From Aeromonas simiae (lineage in GTDB: Bacteria; Pseudomonadota; Gammaproteobacteria; Enterobacterales; Aeromonadaceae), in assembly GCF_000820125.1 (NCBI RefSeq), contig NZ_CDBY01000038.1, positions 1 through 51,529 on the forward strand: a stretch of 51,529 bases of DNA, in the 5' to 3' direction. Positions 31,367 to 41,825 of this stretch are shown here, one piece after another. Every line of letters begins with the position of its first letter. Position 1 is the stretch's first letter. The notes under the pieces were generated by a model. That model was not told the origin of the DNA. It worked only from the letters and a program-made list of their open reading frames with translations, and did not search any database. The translations under genes were made by a program, and so were the position numbers.

Positions 31367-33082
31367 CTAAACCCTGCGATAGGGCAGATAGACCGGCTCC
31401 CACATGTGGCTCAGCAGGTGCTGCTCGAGATCCTGGCCGATCAGCGGATGGGTCGGGTTGCGGCGCACTATCTCCTTGAGCACGGCGGTCGCCACCTGCA
31501 CCGAGATGCGGCGCAGATCGCCAATGGGCGGGTAGACCGAGCCCTGCTCCATGTCCTTGATGCCGACACACTCGGCCAGCGCAAAGGCCGCCGTGGTGAA
31601 CATGTCAGGGGTGATTTCGCGCACCTGACCGACGATGGCCGCCAGCCCCACACCGGGGAAGATGAAGACGTTGTTACCTTGGCCGATGCGAATGCGGCGC
31701 CCTTCATACTCCACCGGCGGGAACGGGCTGCCGGTGGCGACGATGGCCCGCCCCTGGCTCCAGCGATAGATATCCTCGGGCAGCGCCTCGCAGTTGGCGG
31801 TGGGGTTGGAGAGCGGGAACACCATGGGGCGATCGCTGTGCTCGAGCATCAACTGAATGTGCTGCTCCTGGAAGGCGCCGCCGGCGCCGCTGGTGCCGAG
31901 CAGCACGGTGATCGGCACGTGACGCAACACCTCGGTGAGGTTGGCCTTACCCGGCACCTCGGTCTGCCACTGCTCGAGCAGGGCGCACGGCTTGGCGTAC
32001 CGGCGCTTGTACTCGTCGAGCCCCTCGCGGCAGTCGCACACCAGCCCCTGGGTGTCGAGGATATAGATGCGATCGCGCGCCGCCTGCGGCTCGAGCCCTT
32101 CATAGATAAGGCCGGCGCAGATCTGATCGGCCACCCCCACCCCACCGGCACCGGCGCCATAGACCAGATAATTTTGCTGACTCAGGGTCTCGCCCTTGGC
32201 CCTGACCGCACCGATGATGCCGGCCAGCACCACGGCGCCGGTGCCCTGGATGTCATCGTTAAACGACGGCAGCTCCTGCTGGTAACGGGCCAGGTTGTTG
32301 AAGGCGTTGGATTTACTGAAGTCTTCCCACTGCAACACGGCGTTGGGGAAGTGGCGCTTGACCCCCTGCACGAACTTCTCGATGAACAGCTCATACTCCT
32401 TGCCGCGCATCCGCTTGTGGGTGCGGCCCAAGTACATGGGATCATCGAGCAGCTTCTGGTTGTCGGTGCCCACATCGAGGGCAATCGGCAGGCAGCAGGC
32501 GGGGTGAATGCCGGCCGCCAGGGTGTAGAGGGCCAGCTTACCGATGGGAATACCCATGCCGCCCACCCCCTGGTCGCCGATGCCGAGGATCCCCTGGCTG
32601 TCGGTGACGACGATGATGCGAATGGACTTGGCATCGAAGTGGCGTGCCTGACTGCCCATGTCATCGACATTGTCGGGGGTGATGTAGAGGCCGCGCGGCT
32701 TTTGGAAGCGGTGGCTGAACTCCTGGCACGCCTTGCCCACGGTCGGGGTGTAGATATAGGGGGTCATCTCCTCCACATGGCGCGACAACAGGGCGTAGAA
32801 GAGGGTCTCGTTTCTGTCTTGCAAGGCGCGCAGGTTCTGGTACTTCTCGATGTCGCTACAGGCGCTTTTGAACCCCTCGTAGACCCGCTCGAGCTGGGCC
32901 TCGAAGGTCTGCTCCTGGGGCGGCAGCAGGCCTTCCAGCTCGAAGTCGGCCCGCTCCTGCTCGGTGAAGGCGGTGCCCTTGTTGAGATAGCGGTTGTTCA
33001 GAAGATCGGTTCCGGTCAGGGAGACGGGACGAAATTCATTGCCCTCTGCATCTTTCCAGAGCAGATATTGTCCAGTTGCCAT
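31367..33082 (-). CDS. maeA: NAD-dependent malic enzyme
   Basis: Oxidatively decarboxylates malate to pyruvate with NAD+, 571 residues, close to E. coli MaeA (SfcA, 565). The malic-enzyme signature is seen in YIYTPTVGKACQEFSHRF, the catalytic and metal region in FNDDIQGTGAVVLAGIIGA, and the Rossmann loop in YGAGAGGVGVADQI. SNPTANCEALPEDIYRWSQGRAIVATGSPF is also typical. No phosphotransacetylase domain is fused, so this is the MaeA rather than the MaeB type. It is a single-gene unit with AAGAGAACG upstream of the ATG and a strong terminator. It may supply pyruvate during growth on C4 acids. Confidence 0.95.
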   Translation of the reverse strand: MATGQYLLWKDAEGNEFRPVSLTGTDLLNNRYLNKGTAFTEQERADFELEGLLPPQEQTFEAQLERVYEGFKSACSDIEKYQNLRALQDRNETLFYALLSRHVEEMTPYIYTPTVGKACQEFSHRFQKPRGLYITPDNVDDMGSQARHFDAKSIRIIVVTDSQGILGIGDQGVGGMGIPIGKLALYTLAAGIHPACCLPIALDVGTDNQKLLDDPMYLGRTHKRMRGKEYELFIEKFVQGVKRHFPNAVLQWEDFSKSNAFNNLARYQQELPSFNDDIQGTGAVVLAGIIGAVRAKGETLSQQNYLVYGAGAGGVGVADQICAGLIYEGLEPQAARDRIYILDTQGLVCDCREGLDEYKRRYAKPCALLEQWQTEVPGKANLTEVLRHVPITVLLGTSGAGGAFQEQHIQLMLEHSDRPMVFPLSNPTANCEALPEDIYRWSQGRAIVATGSPFPPVEYEGRRIRIGQGNNVFIFPGVGLAAIVGQVREITPDMFTTAAFALAECVGIKDMEQGSVYPPIGDLRRISVQVATAVLKEIVRRNPTHPLIGQDLEQHLLSHMWEPVYLPYRRV

Positions 33083-33614
33083 AGTCGTTCTCTTATTGAG
33101 GGTGAAAGGCCTGCGGCCGAAAGCACAAGACTAATAATAAAATCAATCATATGACGTTTAACTGCCCGGTTCTGTGAGCCGGGGCATAAACTCCCCGCCC
33201 TGCTCCCCGACGCGCCGCCCCCTGTCGCCGCGCGGGGTCTCGCCGACCCGAGCCGGGAAAGCCGCCGCCCAAGTGGCCCCCCATGAGCCATCACCGCCAC
33301 GCCCCTTTCGATGAAAAATGGCCGCCGGCCATGGCGCGGTATTGGTGATCCGGCTCAAAAAACGGTACTTTTTTGATGACTTGCTCATTGACGCCACTCG
33401 CCCAGCAGGGCTCATTTGTTTACCATCCTACCCCGAACTCCATTGGGCCGCGATGGGTTCCCCCCATGCCGTTTAATGGAGCGCGTTGGAAGCTAGATCC
33501 ACGGGCGGTAGCGTGGGACTTCCCGGTGGCACCAAAGGATGTGGCCCCCCCAGCGTGGCCCCAACATGGGCGAGAACGGGATACCCAGCGGTTCGCCCAA
33601 GGACAAAGAGATCG
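33083..33614. other. Gene-free stretch upstream of maeA and of the RAYT relic
   Basis: About 530 GC-rich bases with no credible gene. Several 62-116-residue open frames exist on both strands, but none has a ribosome site or a recognisable domain, and they contradict one another. The part nearest maeA must contain its promoter. The part from about 33370 onward may be further decayed sequence linked to the transposase relic that follows. Confidence 0.5.
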
Positions 33615-33990
33615 ATGCGCTATCGCCGCGCCCAAGCCAGCGGAGCTTGTTGGTTCTTCACCGTCAATCTGCCAACCGCCAGCAAGATCTCCTGATCCGC
33701 CATATCGCTCTGCGCCATGTTAAGCCGCGCCATCCGTTGGCGCCTTGATAAAAGCCAGTTTCTCCCGCGCCCTGTCCAAGACAGCGCGGATAAGAGAGAG
33801 CTGGCGCAAAAAGCGGGAACGCGGCATCTGGCAGCGCCGCTATTGGGAGCATCTGATCCGAGCTGAGAGGAATTGACAGGCCCACGTTAATTACATCCAT
33901 TCCAACCCGGTCAAACACGGCTATTGCGCTGCGCCGGTCGATTGGCCTTACTCCTCCCCCCATCTTTATACCCGACGAGTATGGATAAGG
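33615..33990 (+). pseudogene. Decayed REP-associated tyrosine transposase (RAYT, IS200-like)
   Basis: Fragments in changing frames spell a RAYT protein in the right order: MRYRRAQASGACWFFTVNLP at the start; then LLIRHIALRHVKPRHPLAP; LIKASFSRALS; WRKKRERGIWQRRYWEHLIR; and after a stop and a frame change QAHVNYIHSNPVKHGYCAAPVDWPYSS. These match the N terminus, the RERGIWQRRYWEH core and the NPVKHG-VDWPYSS C-terminal segment of TnpA-REP enzymes. The region that should hold the catalytic HUH motif and its flanks (about 40 residues between HPLAP and LIKASFS) is missing, and stop codons interrupt the frame. It cannot be active. RAYTs mobilise REP sequences, and two REPs lie 100 bases downstream. 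Confidence 0.82.
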
Positions 33991-34089
33991 AGCGATTGGG
34001 CCGTGGCTAGGGATCTGACGTGACAAATCGGCAAGGAGGCGCGTCAATATCACGGTGCGACGTGGCAACGATAAACGCATTTATTGGTA

Positions 34090-34124
34090 CACGTTGGGCT
34101 TCACCTCGTTCAGCCACAACCTAC
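34090..34124 (-). repeat. REP element (GTAG type), minus orientation
   Basis: Read on the minus strand it starts GTAGGTTGTGGCTGAACG and ends GAAGCCCAACGTG, matching the common form GTAGGTTGGGCTGAGCG..GAAGCCCAACG. The imperfect stem is typical of REPs handled by RAYT transposases. Confidence 0.75.
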
Positions 34125-34140
34125 AGTCCTAATTAACCAT

Positions 34141-34173
34141 GTAGGTTGGCGATGCGCTTACGAAATCCAACAT
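34141..34173 (+). repeat. REP element (GTAG type), plus orientation
   Basis: GTAGGTTGGCGATGCGC..ACGAAATCCAACATG is a second REP, facing away from the first across 16 bases. The pair forms an inverted REP doublet (BIME-like). Confidence 0.75.
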
Positions 34174-34334
34174 GCGAGATAATAAAAGTGCTGATTTTAG
34201 ATGACGCCAACAGGGCTTTAGACTATGAACCCGAGGTGAATCTAATCGCTAGATTTACAGAGATAGCGAAAACTCACAGATTAAACTCACTCACTAGGTG
34301 AGATAGGGTGATTAACCATTCATAATGGACATGT

Positions 34335-34862
34335 ATGATATCATATTACAATAGTACCTACGAAATTGAAATGTATCTTACCCTCGGCATTGTTACATTG
34401 TTATTTATATTCTTTATTAAAAAATCAAGAGCTAAGTATAGGGCAAGGTATTACAAGCCAGCAAAAATTTGTCACGGTGCGCTGCTGCTTATTATTAATG
34501 TTCTTTTTGAGTGTATTTATAGGTTGTTTTTTGTATCCCAGCATGAGATTGGTGCGTCAGTGTTTGTAGCTTATTGGCTACCTCAAATCATATACTATTT
34601 ATGCCTCATTACCGTACTGCTGGCACTTTCATCTATATATGGACTCTTCATATGGCCTGATGTTAAAAACGCGATTAATGAAAAACGTTCATCTATGATT
34701 TCTCTCATTTTTTGGCTTTTCATTTTTTGTGTTTCCTATCCATCAATAGTCCGACTGGGGATAGAAGAAGCCTCATTATATATGCATGCCATTATTCTAA
34801 TTGTTGATGTAATGGTCTCTATATGTCTGGTACGGATACTTGTCATTAAATTTAATAAATAG
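34335..34862 (+). CDS. AT-rich orphan membrane protein of unknown function
   Basis: 175-residue protein with about four to five hydrophobic helices (TLGIVTLLFIFFI, ALLLIINVLFECIYRLFFV, VAYWLPQIIYYLCLITVLLALSSIYGLF, SLIFWLFIFCVSYPSIV, HAIILIVDVMVSICLVRILVI). I recognise no family. The gene is strikingly AT-rich (many TTA, ATA, AAA codons) against GC-rich neighbours, which suggests recent acquisition. It sits between a REP doublet and a terminator. The ATG at 34335 has little ribosome-site support; Met13 at 34371 is an alternative. The upstream 160 bases are also AT-rich and contain a CTCAC-TAG-GTGAG inverted repeat (34289-34301), a possible operator. Confidence 0.6.
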   Translation: MISYYNSTYEIEMYLTLGIVTLLFIFFIKKSRAKYRARYYKPAKICHGALLLIINVLFECIYRLFFVSQHEIGASVFVAYWLPQIIYYLCLITVLLALSSIYGLFIWPDVKNAINEKRSSMISLIFWLFIFCVSYPSIVRLGIEEASLYMHAIILIVDVMVSICLVRILVIKFNK

Positions 34863-34882
34863 AAGGAATTGTACCAAGAAAT

Positions 34883-34910
34883 AAAAAGGCGACCATCCGG
34901 GCGCCTTTTT
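34883..34910. terminator. Terminator after the orphan membrane protein
   Basis: AAAAAGGCG (34883-34891) pairs with CGCCTTTTT (34902-34910). It can also stop the convergent ygiQ transcript. Confidence 0.85.
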
Positions 34911-34937
34911 ATTGCTATCGCTTTCTAATCAGCAAAC

Positions 34938-37364
<2,427 letters not shown>

Positions 37365-37456
37365 TTCGGGTCGCGCATTATAGCGGCTGGGGGCGGCAGG
37401 AGCGATGGCTTTTTAGCCCCAGAGAGTGCAGGGGAACTGCGCCCGCGCCCGCCAGC

Positions 37457-37474
37457 GGGGGCCTTTCGGCCCCC
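37457..37474. terminator. Hairpin between ygiQ and the RND operon
   Basis: GGGGGCC-TTTC-GGCCCCC followed by TTTT on the plus strand. On the minus strand, where the RND genes end, it has a stable GAAA loop but no T tract. Confidence 0.5.
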
Positions 37475-37480
37475 TTTTGG

Positions 37481-40400
37481 TCAGGGCGTCTCGCGCTCGG
37501 CAACAAGCGCTGCCTCCACCGCCTTGGCCCGCTCGCCGGCCACCCCGGCATGGCGCGCCACCAGGGCGTAGATGGCCGGCACCAGCAGCAGGGTGACCAG
37601 GGTCGAGATGGTCAGGCCGAAGAACACCACAGTGCCCACCGCCATGCGGCTCTCGTAGCCGGCGCCCAGGGAGAGCATCAGGGGCACCGCCCCCATGATG
37701 GCGGTGAGCGAGGTCATCAGGATCGGCCGCAGGCGGCGCACCGAGGCGCGCACGATGGCCTCTTCAAACGGCACCCCGCGCTCGCGCAGCTGGTTGATGA
37801 ACTCGACGATGAGGATGCCGTTTTTGGCCACGATGCCGATGAGCATGATCATGCCGATCTGGCCATAGATGCTCATCTCCTGGCCGGTGAGCCAGAGCCC
37901 GAGCAGGCCGCCGAAGATGCCAAGCGGCACCGTCACCATCACCACGCCGGGGGCGATGAAGCTCTCGAACTGGGCCACCAGCACCAGATAGACCACCAGC
38001 AGGGCCAAGCCGAACACCATGCCCATCTCCCCCTGGTTGTCGCGATACTCCTTCGACTCGCCGTTGTAATCGACCGTCATGCCGGCCGGCAGGTGCTCGG
38101 CGGCCCAGCGATCGAGAAAGTCGAGCGCCTCGCCGAGGGTGTGGTCGGCGGCCACGTCGGCGGTCAGGGTGACCGCCTTCTGGCGCTGGTAGTGATTGAG
38201 GCGTTGCGGGCTCGCCACCTGCTCCAGGGTCACCAGGGTCGACAGGCTCACCATGTCGCCGCTGGCCGCCTTGAGGTAGATGCGGCTGAGATCGCTGCTG
38301 CCATTGAAGTCGCGCTGATCGCCGCGCAGGTAGACGTCGTACTCCTCGCCCCGATCCACATAGGTGGTGCGCGAGCTGCCGCCGAGCAGGGTCTGCAAGC
38401 TGCTGGCCACCTGAGAGACCGGGATGCCGAGCTGGCCGGCGCGCACCCGATCGATCGACACCCGCAGCTCGGGGGTCTTTTCGGCATAGTCGAGATCGGG
38501 CGCCGTCATCAGGCCGCTCGCCACCGCCGCCTGTTGCAGCGCCTGGGCCTGGGCGAACAGCTCCTGATAGTCGCCGCCGAGCAGGGCAAACTGCACCGCC
38601 GCGTTAGAGCCGCGCCGAAAGCCCGGCTGGAAGGCGCGCACCATCACGTCGGGAATGTCGCCAAGGCGGGCGGTGAGGGTGCGGGTAAATTCGGTCGAGG
38701 TCTGCTCCCGCTCGGCCCAGTCGGTCAGCTGGATGATGGCAAGACCGGTCTGATCGCCGCCGCGCCCAAACGCTGGGGTGCTGAAGCTCACCGACTGCAC
38801 CACCCCCTGCCCCAGCAGCGGCATCACCGCCTGCTCCACCTGCTGCATGTTGCGCTTCATCCGCTCTATGCTGGTGCCCTCGGCCCCCTTGACGAAGACA
38901 TAGACCACGCCGCGATCCTCAGTCGGGGTCAGGCTGGTCGGCAAGCGAGCATAGAGCAGCGCCATGCCGGCTAAGCACAACACCAGCAGCAGCGGTGCCC
39001 AGCGCCGGCGCCGCAGGCTCGCACCGAGCAGGTGGCGATAGCCCTCCTCCAGACGAACCAGGGCGCGGTCAAGCAGGCCGGTGAGGCGGTTGGGCCTGTC
39101 CTTGGCGCGCATCAGCCAAGAGCCCATGGCCGGGGTCAGGGTGAGCGCGATCAGCGACGAGCAGAGCACCGCCAGCGAGAGCAGGATGGCAAACTCGGTG
39201 AACAGCCGGCCCACCATGCCATCCATAAAGGCGATAGGCACAAACACCATGATGAGCACGGCGGTGGTGGCGATCACCGCAAAGCCCACCTCGCGGGTGC
39301 CGTGCCAAGCCGCCAGCAGCGGCGGTTTTCCCTGCATCAGGTGGTGGTGGATGTTCTCGACCACCACGATGGCGTCATCGACCACCAGGCCGATGGCCAG
39401 GATCAGCGCCAGCAGGGTGATGAGGTTGATGGAAAAGCCGAGGTACCAGGCACCGATGAAGGCCGAGATGAGCGACACCGGCACCGTGATGGCGGGGATG
39501 AGGGTGGTGCGCCCCTGGCCGAGAAACAGATAGAGCACCGCCACCACCAGCACGGCGCAGATGGCGAGCGTCTCGTACACCTCGAGGATCGCCTGCTCAA
39601 TAAAGACGGTGGAGTCGTAATCGACCTCGAGCTTGGCCCCCTCGGGCAAAAAGCGCTGCATCTGAGCGAGTTTTTGCTCGATCCCCTGCGCCACCGCCAG
39701 CGGGTTGGCGGTGGACTGGGCGATGATGCCAAGCCCCAGGCTCTCCTTGCCGTTGCGCTGGTAGGCGCTGTCTTCGTTCTTAGCCCCCTCGTTCACGTCG
39801 GCGATGTCGCCCAGATAGATGGGGCGACCATCCTTACCGAGGGTGATCTGCAAGGCCCGGAAATCTTCAGGGGTGTGGTAGAGGCGCTCAATTTGCACCG
39901 ACACCGTCATGCTGTTGTTACGCACCTCGCCGCCCGGCAACTCGACGTTCTCGCGCGCCAGGGCCGCTTTGACGTCATCGACGGTGAGGCCGCGCGCCGC
40001 CATCTCGGCCGCCTTGAGGCGCACATACATCACCCGCTCCAGGTTGCCCGACAGCATCACCTCGCTCACCCCGTCGACCAGGCTCAAGGGGTCAATCAGT
40101 ACCCGGTTGGCGTAATCGGTCAGGGCAGTTCTGTCCATGCGATCGCTGCTGAAGTTGAGCCAAATCGCGACGTCGCCATTGCCGTTGTCCTTGGTGATGA
40201 GCGGCTCGTCCACCCCGTCCGGCAGCCTAGCGCGGGCCCGCGAGAGGGCGTCGCGCACGTCCGACACCCCCTCGACCATATCCCAGCCGAGGCGAAACTC
40301 GACCGTCACCATCGAGCGCCCCTTGCGGGTCATGGAGTTGATGTTTTTGATGCCGCTGATCCCCGAGAGCTGATCCTCGATGGGCTTGGTCACCTGGCTC

Positions 40401-40579
40401 TCCATCACGGCGGGCGAGGCCCCCTCGTAGGTGGTGGTGATGGAGACCGACGGCGTCTGCACGTCCGGCATCTCGCGCACCGTGAGCTTGGAAAACGCCA
40501 CCAGACCAAAGACGGTGAGCAGGGCACTGATCACCAGCGCCACCAGGGGGCGGCGCACCGATACGTCAGAGAGCCACAT
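37481..40579 (-). CDS. RND multidrug efflux transporter, inner-membrane pump
   Basis: 1032-residue proton-driven RND pump of the HAE1 group. The N terminus MWLSDVSVRRPLVALVISALLTVFGLVAF and the periplasmic porter domains are complete. The proton-relay pair is Asp401-Asp402 in LAIGLVVDDAIVVVENIHHHL, corresponding to Asp407-Asp408 of AcrB; the C-terminal partner region is IGIVAKNGILIVEFINQLRERG, with its lysine. Length and motifs suggest an active pump, but substrates cannot be told from sequence. It starts in a TGATG overlap with the adaptor gene, with AGGAG inside the end of that gene. No outer-membrane factor or regulator gene is adjacent, so it probably shares a TolC-type channel. Confidence 0.93.
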   Translation of the reverse strand: MWLSDVSVRRPLVALVISALLTVFGLVAFSKLTVREMPDVQTPSVSITTTYEGASPAVMESQVTKPIEDQLSGISGIKNINSMTRKGRSMVTVEFRLGWDMVEGVSDVRDALSRARARLPDGVDEPLITKDNGNGDVAIWLNFSSDRMDRTALTDYANRVLIDPLSLVDGVSEVMLSGNLERVMYVRLKAAEMAARGLTVDDVKAALARENVELPGGEVRNNSMTVSVQIERLYHTPEDFRALQITLGKDGRPIYLGDIADVNEGAKNEDSAYQRNGKESLGLGIIAQSTANPLAVAQGIEQKLAQMQRFLPEGAKLEVDYDSTVFIEQAILEVYETLAICAVLVVAVLYLFLGQGRTTLIPAITVPVSLISAFIGAWYLGFSINLITLLALILAIGLVVDDAIVVVENIHHHLMQGKPPLLAAWHGTREVGFAVIATTAVLIMVFVPIAFMDGMVGRLFTEFAILLSLAVLCSSLIALTLTPAMGSWLMRAKDRPNRLTGLLDRALVRLEEGYRHLLGASLRRRRWAPLLLVLCLAGMALLYARLPTSLTPTEDRGVVYVFVKGAEGTSIERMKRNMQQVEQAVMPLLGQGVVQSVSFSTPAFGRGGDQTGLAIIQLTDWAEREQTSTEFTRTLTARLGDIPDVMVRAFQPGFRRGSNAAVQFALLGGDYQELFAQAQALQQAAVASGLMTAPDLDYAEKTPELRVSIDRVRAGQLGIPVSQVASSLQTLLGGSSRTTYVDRGEEYDVYLRGDQRDFNGSSDLSRIYLKAASGDMVSLSTLVTLEQVASPQRLNHYQRQKAVTLTADVAADHTLGEALDFLDRWAAEHLPAGMTVDYNGESKEYRDNQGEMGMVFGLALLVVYLVLVAQFESFIAPGVVMVTVPLGIFGGLLGLWLTGQEMSIYGQIGMIMLIGIVAKNGILIVEFINQLRERGVPFEEAIVRASVRRLRPILMTSLTAIMGAVPLMLSLGAGYESRMAVGTVVFFGLTISTLVTLLLVPAIYALVARHAGVAGERAKAVEAALVAERETP

Positions 40580-41634
40580 CAGCTTTTCTCCTGCGCCAGA
40601 TCGCGCACGCTGACGCCGTCACGCAGGTTGACCAGCCCCTCGACAATGACCCGCTCACCGGCACTGAGGCCGGTCAGGATCCAGACCGTCTCACCGTGCA
40701 GCTCACCGAGCTGTACCAGGATGCGGCGCACCTTGCCGTCGGCCTCGAGGCGATAGACGAAGCGCTCGGCCCCGGCGTATTCGACCGCCTGAGAGGGGAT
40801 GCGGGTCACCTCGCGAGCCGGCAGCGCCAGCGCCACCTCGAGCAGCATGCCCGGCTTGAGGCGGGCGTCGGGATTGCTTATCTGGATGCGCACCCGGATG
40901 TTTTGCGAGCCCTCGGAGACGCGTGAGTCGACGGCGCTCACCTCCCCCTTGAACTGCTCGTCGGGCCAGGCGCTGCTGCTGGCGTCGACCGCCATGCCGC
41001 GCTGCAACATGGCCAGATAGCGCTCGGGCACCGCCAGATCGAGGCGCAGGGTCTGAAGATCATCCAGATGCAGCAAGGTGGCGCCGCTGCTGACCAAGGC
41101 GCCGCGACTGAGATCGATGAGGCTCACCGTGCCGGAAAACGGCGCCGTGAGGGTGCGCAGCGACAGCTCGTAATCGGCCCCGTCGAGACGCGCCCGCGCC
41201 ATGGCCACGCTGGCCTCCTGCCCCTCCAGCTCGGACTGGGTCACCGCCCCACGGCTCACCAGCCGGCGCATGTCGCGCAGCTTGCGCTCCTCATCGCGCA
41301 GGCTGGCGGCCAGCTCGGCCCGCTCGGCCTGCTGCTTTTGCGCATCCAGCCGCACCAGCACGGCGCCAGCGGCCACCTGCTGACCGGCCTGTACCGGGAT
41401 AGCTAAGATCCGCCCGGTCACCTCGGGGGAGATCACCACCGAATGGTTGGCCTCCAGGGTACCGGAGAGGCGCAGCCGCGGCTCGGCACGGGTCGCTTCG
41501 ACCAGGGTGGAGCGCACCGGCACCTGCCGGCCCGGCTGGCCGGCCGACTCGGTGGGACGAGAATAAAGGTGCCATACGAGCACAGATCCGGTGGCGAGCA
41601 GCGCCAGCAGGGGTAACCAGATTCGCAGTCTCAT
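40579..41634 (-). CDS. RND efflux periplasmic adaptor (membrane fusion protein)
   Basis: 351-residue adaptor linking the downstream pump to an outer-membrane channel. An N-terminal hydrophobic segment (MRLRIWLPLLALLATGSVLVWHLY) anchors or exports it; there is no lipobox. The biotinyl-lipoyl halves are visible in GTLEANHSVVISPEVTGRILAIPVQAGQQVAAGAVLVRLD and LTAPFSGTVSLIDLSRGALVSSGATLLHLDDL, with a helical hairpin of about 65 residues between them. The beta-barrel and membrane-proximal domains follow. It is the first gene of a two-gene operon. Confidence 0.92.
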   Translation of the reverse strand: MRLRIWLPLLALLATGSVLVWHLYSRPTESAGQPGRQVPVRSTLVEATRAEPRLRLSGTLEANHSVVISPEVTGRILAIPVQAGQQVAAGAVLVRLDAQKQQAERAELAASLRDEERKLRDMRRLVSRGAVTQSELEGQEASVAMARARLDGADYELSLRTLTAPFSGTVSLIDLSRGALVSSGATLLHLDDLQTLRLDLAVPERYLAMLQRGMAVDASSSAWPDEQFKGEVSAVDSRVSEGSQNIRVRIQISNPDARLKPGMLLEVALALPAREVTRIPSQAVEYAGAERFVYRLEADGKVRRILVQLGELHGETVWILTGLSAGERVIVEGLVNLRDGVSVRDLAQEKS

Positions 41635-41825
41635 GATGAAAGAGGGGCCTCGTGGAGCGGGTCTGATGCGAGATGTCGCTATTGTAGAGAGAAACTATGC
41701 CGCGACTATGTAATGATGTAACAAAACGTAACAACCTGAATAGAAAAGGAGATTCAGACGAAATTCACCTCATTCATCGTAAAATCCATGATATAGATGC
41801 GGTTTTTATTCACGGGAGAGAGTTC

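Noticed and set aside
31286..33154. 622-residue open frame opposite maeA
   Set aside because: Same shadow effect; maeA on the other strand has full family motifs.
33373..33723. 116-residue plus-strand frame and overlapping minus frames
   Set aside because: Pro/Arg-rich with no domain, no ribosome site and contradictory overlaps; its 3' part runs through the RAYT relic in the wrong frame.
41697..41825. N-terminal extension of the GGDEF protein
   Set aside because: The extra 43 residues are AT-rich and hydrophilic and lack a ribosome site; GGGAGAG marks the ATG at 41826.
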